Source: Phyllobacterium pellucidum (GTDB lineage Bacteria; Pseudomonadota; Alphaproteobacteria; Rhizobiales; Rhizobiaceae). Taken from it: 64,000 nt of DNA. The notes under the pieces are model-generated. The model was not told the DNA's origin. It saw nothing but the letters and a program-made list of their open reading frames with translations, and did no database searches. Where the stretch lies: positions 930,001 through 994,000 of the forward strand of contig NZ_JABUMX010000002.1 in assembly GCF_013327855.1 (NCBI RefSeq), in the 5' to 3' direction. The position numbers and the translations under genes are program-made. This document shows positions 61,457 through 64,000 of this stretch, piece after piece; the first letter of the stretch is position 1; the number at the start of each line of letters is the position of its first letter.

Positions 61457-62590
61457 TCAGATGACGTATGATCGGAGGGGTTCGAAGCCGTTGAAGGCAA
61501 CCGCCGAGTAGGTCGTTGTGTAAGCGCCCGTACCCTCGATCAGCACCTCGTCGCCAATTGTCAGCGAGATCGGCAGCGGATAGGGGTTCTTCTCGTACAT
61601 CACGTCGGCGCTATCGCAGGTCGGGCCGGCGAGAACGCAAGGCGCATTGTGATCGCCATCACGCGGCGTAGTGATCTGATAACGGATCGCTTCGTCCATC
61701 GTCTCGGCGAGACCGCCGAACTTGCCGATGTCGAGATAGACCCAGCGTACATTGTCGTTGTCCGCCTTCTTCGAGACGAGAACGACCTCGGCCTTGATGA
61801 CGCCGGCATTGCCGACCATGCCGCGGCCGGGCTCGATGATCGTCTCTGGCAGGCGATTGCCAAAGTGACGGCTCAGCGCCTGGAAGATCGCCTGGCCGTA
61901 GGCCTGTGCGGTCGGCACGTCCTTGAGGTAACGGGTCGGGAAACCGCCGCCCATGTTGACCATCTTCAGCGTGATGCCTTCCTTGGCAAGCGCATCGAAA
62001 ACCTGCTTTGCATCGCCAAGCGCGCGATCCCAAGCGGAGAGATCCGTCTGCTGCGAGCCGACATGGAAAGAAACGCCATAGGAGTCGAGGCCGAGCTTCT
62101 GCGCAGCGCGCAGGACGTCGATAGCCATCGCCGGAACGCAGCCGAACTTGCGCGACAGCGGCCATTCAGCGCCGGCGCCATCGGTCAGAACGCGGCAGAA
62201 CACGCGCGAACCCGGAGCAGCGCGGGCAACCTTTTCAACTTCCTCGACGCAATCGACGGCAAAGAGACGGATGCCGAGTTCGAAGGCGCGCGCGATGTCA
62301 CGCTCCTTCTTGATCGTGTTGCCGAACGAAATGCGGTCCGCTGTTGCGCCGGCGTCCAGAGCCATTTCGACTTCGGCCACGGAAGCCGTATCGAAGCTCG
62401 AGCCAAGCGAGGCGAGCAGGCGCAGGATCTCAGGCGCGGGATTTGCCTTCACCGCATAGAAAATCTTCGACTCCGGCAGAGCCATTTCGAAATTGTGGAA
62501 ATTTTCCCGAATGACTTCAAGATCGACGACGAGGCAGGGGCCGTTCGGGCGTCGGGTGTTGATGAAGTCGAGGATGCGCTGCGTAGCCAT
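61457..62590 (-). CDS. Ornithine (or lysine/ornithine) decarboxylase, fold III
   Basis: 377 residues, the size of alphaproteobacterial ODC. PLP Lys in FYAVKANPAPEIL near 45, SFDTASVAEVEMAL near 70, HVGSQQ near 176, GGGFPTRY near 215, EPGRGMVGNAG near 253, and the second-subunit Cys in GPTCDSADVMYE near 318. Eukaryotic-like PLP barrel enzyme making putrescine. A long structured leader precedes it. ATG 62590. Confidence 0.92.
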   Translation of the reverse strand: MATQRILDFINTRRPNGPCLVVDLEVIRENFHNFEMALPESKIFYAVKANPAPEILRLLASLGSSFDTASVAEVEMALDAGATADRISFGNTIKKERDIARAFELGIRLFAVDCVEEVEKVARAAPGSRVFCRVLTDGAGAEWPLSRKFGCVPAMAIDVLRAAQKLGLDSYGVSFHVGSQQTDLSAWDRALGDAKQVFDALAKEGITLKMVNMGGGFPTRYLKDVPTAQAYGQAIFQALSRHFGNRLPETIIEPGRGMVGNAGVIKAEVVLVSKKADNDNVRWVYLDIGKFGGLAETMDEAIRYQITTPRDGDHNAPCVLAGPTCDSADVMYEKNPYPLPISLTIGDEVLIEGTGAYTTTYSAVAFNGFEPLRSYVI

Positions 62591-62639
62591 CTTGGGTCTC
62601 CAATCCGTAGCGGCACTTGCGGCCGCCTTGAGCAAGTCG

Positions 62640-62880
62640 CGGTTTCATGGGACGCGCCCGATGTACCGCATGGACAAAGTGCATGAGTCGGTCCTGCGTG
62701 AGGCCAGCCTTTGGAGATGCTGAAACCACGAGACTTTTTTCATGCGGCGATGGACCGACGCTGAAACCAGCGTAAATCCGCTTTGTCTGCCTTGGCTTGG
62801 ATGTACCCATCCGCACTACAGGCAATGAAGGTGTGCCTCTTCAGTAATCCCGGCTTATGGACAGCCGGAAGACACCAGAA
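62640..62880 (-). ncRNA. Structured leader of the ornithine decarboxylase mRNA (speF-type RNA candidate)
   Basis: The long 5' region of odc on the minus strand folds into nested elements: GGTGT...ACACC enclosing CTTC...GAAG and CCGGCT...AGCCGG (62830-62876), a perfect ACGCTG-GTTT-CAGCGT hairpin (62758-62773) and GC-rich pairings further down. Alphaproteobacterial ornithine decarboxylase genes are known to carry the conserved speF RNA motif; this leader has the right position and segments that I recall from it (CTGAAGAGGCACACC). The boundaries are approximate and the match was not computed. Confidence 0.6.
62645..62743 (-). CDS. Possible 32-residue leader peptide upstream of ornithine decarboxylase
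   Basis: ATG 62743 to TGA 62645 encodes MKKVSWFQHLQRLASRRTDS followed by CTLSMRYIGRVP. It is basic, starts like a translated peptide and ends 54 bases before the odc start. It overlaps the structured leader RNA. Gammaproteobacterial speF is controlled by a translated leader that stalls ribosomes on ornithine; a parallel is possible but no clear ribosome site was seen. Confidence 0.3.
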   Translation of the reverse strand: MKKVSWFQHLQRLASRRTDSCTLSMRYIGRVP

Positions 62881-63133
62881 AGGCCCGCACCGTCGTTGCT
62901 TCAAGATGTCCTCAGTTCAGCAGTAGGCCGCTAAACTGACTGGAGGGGTTAGTTCCAGGTACCATACCGTTTCCTCACCATTATGAAGATCGGCGGACAC
63001 CCACAGGCACGTGCGACTTTGGGCAAGCGCCATATAAGGTGAAAGATGTGTCCAATCAATGAAAATTCTGCGGCAACGCCAATTTTTTTATTCGTTGAAC
63101 AAGGTGTCGAAAATGGCCTAGAATCATTGAACG

Positions 63134-64000
63134 ATGCACACAATTCCGCCCCTGAATGCCCTGCTCGACGTTCCGTTACCCGCGCTTGCTTCGGGTCGCG
63201 GGCCTCTGACCGGCGAGACGCTCGCCGTAAAGGACATTTTTGATGTGGCCGGGATGGTAACGGGCGGTGGCAACCCGCAAAAAGCGGCCGAATCACCCCC
63301 TGCCATGCACACGGCGCCAGCTATCCAGATGCTGCTCGACAACGGGGCGAAACTCGCGGGAAAATCCCAGACGGACGAATTCGCCTTCTCGCTGCTTGGC
63401 CAGAACGCCCATTTCCCGCATCCGGTCAATCCGGCAGCGCCCGACCGCGTGACCGGAGGATCGTCGTCAGGTTCAGTCTCCGCCGTTGCCGGCGGTCTCG
63501 TCACCATCGCAGCGGGCTCCGATACGGGCGGTTCGATCCGCGCACCGGCAAGTTTTTGCGGGCTCCCGGGCTTGCGGACGACGCATGGGCGTATCACCCT
63601 CGAAGGTGCATTGCCGCTCGCGCCTTCGCTCGACGTCTTCGGCTGGTTCGCCAAGGATATTGCGCTTTACGAAAAAGTCGGAGCTGTCCTTCTTGGCGCC
63701 GACGCGCAGGACTTCAAGCTGACGCGCCCGCTTTTCATCCCGCTGCTCGAACATTTTCTGATCGGCGAGGCAGAGGATGCCGCCTACAGAAAAATGTACG
63801 CCACCGTTTGCGCCCATCTGGGCCAAGCCCGTTCCGCACGCCAGCCGACCGCATCAATGGACGATCTATATCTGTGTTTTCGCCAGATACAGGGTTTCGA
63901 GGTCTGGCAGGCGCATGGCGCATGGATCGCCGCCAAGGATCGCGGCCTTGGACCGGGCGTGCGCGAGCGTTTCGAATATAGCTCAAAGATCGACCGGACC
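63134..64000 (+). CDS. Amidase signature family protein, 3' end outside window
   Basis: 289 codons to the window edge, from ATG 63134. Amidase signature enzyme with the Ser-cisSer-Lys triad: catalytic Lys in ETLAVKDIFDV near residue 33, GGSSSGSVSAVAGG near 115-128 and GSDTGGSIRAPASFCG near 136-151 holding the nucleophile. Full members have about 390-480 residues, so the C-terminal third is missing. Substrate not assignable; AtzF-like or general amidase. It is divergent from the odc leader. Confidence 0.87.
   Translation, partial: MHTIPPLNALLDVPLPALASGRGPLTGETLAVKDIFDVAGMVTGGGNPQKAAESPPAMHTAPAIQMLLDNGAKLAGKSQTDEFAFSLLGQNAHFPHPVNPAAPDRVTGGSSSGSVSAVAGGLVTIAAGSDTGGSIRAPASFCGLPGLRTTHGRITLEGALPLAPSLDVFGWFAKDIALYEKVGAVLLGADAQDFKLTRPLFIPLLEHFLIGEAEDAAYRKMYATVCAHLGQARSARQPTASMDDLYLCFRQIQGFEVWQAHGAWIAAKDRGLGPGVRERFEYSSKIDRT

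Noticed and set aside
1-64000. tRNA genes, CRISPR arrays, insertion sequences or prophage
   Set aside because: No cloverleaf-type sequence, spaced direct-repeat array, transposase or phage gene was recognised anywhere in the window.

Overview
The window reads as a chromosome or large replicon of an alphaproteobacterium of the order Rhizobiales/Hyphomicrobiales (Phyllobacteriaceae, Brucellaceae or Rhizobiaceae; genus not assignable by eye). The reasons are a DUF2090-fused IolC next to an RpiR-type IolR and a divergent iolY-like gene, a zinc ABC operon beside Zur, an ornithine decarboxylase with a long structured leader, mocDEF-like genes, and uniformly high GC with tight operons. No tRNA, rRNA, CRISPR array, insertion sequence or prophage was found. 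It is mainly a catabolic and transport region with about 47 supported protein genes.

Layout. (1) 1-9.7 kb: inositol module: iolC (cut by the window edge), iolR, iolY-like dehydrogenase, then idhA and an inositol-type ABC transporter (ibpA-iatA-iatP), interrupted by a higBA toxin-antitoxin pair. A near-palindromic motif recurs in front of iolC and ibpA. (2) 10-14.1 kb: a lipoprotein GH92 mannosidase with a repeated helical N-terminus, a recent 234-bp tandem duplication and an apparent single-base frameshift. (3) 14.5-22.9 kb: a TIM-barrel isomerase and LacI-type regulator, a mocD-mocE-mocF-like redox operon ending in a PanB-like protein, and a convergent two-gene Rieske oxygenase/reductase operon preceded by a clear cobalamin riboswitch. 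(4) 23-35.2 kb: non-phosphorylative L-fucose catabolism (mutarotase, lactonase, L-fuconate dehydratase, SDR dehydrogenase, FAH hydrolase, extra oxidoreductase, MaoC and second enolase-family enzyme), a CUT1 sugar ABC transporter and an IclR regulator. (5) 35.2-39.6 kb: KefB/C-type antiporter, DUF924 and TerC-CBS membrane protein.

(6) 39.6-42.8 kb: zinc ABC transporter (aztABC/znu type) with divergent zur and a Zur box. (7) 42.8-46.5 kb: TetR regulator and EmrAB-type efflux pump with two near-identical operators. (8) 46.6-50.8 kb: an Fe3+/phosphonate-type ABC transporter behind three 11-bp Pho-box repeats. (9) 50.9-58.4 kb: Fe-alcohol dehydrogenase, aldehyde dehydrogenase, glutamine-synthetase-like ligase, amino acid permease, N-formylglutamate amidohydrolase and an RpiR regulator, which together fit a gamma-glutamylated amine or amino-alcohol pathway. 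(10) 58.5-64 kb: gnd, a serine esterase, a GNAT acetyltransferase, ornithine decarboxylase with a structured leader and possible leader peptide, and the start of an amidase.

The most notable signal is the cobalamin riboswitch placed directly before the Rieske oxygenase operon. Second are the complete gamma-glutamyl-type amine pathway with an N-formylglutamate amidohydrolase in the deglutamylation position, and the Pho-box-controlled Fe3+-type transporter.
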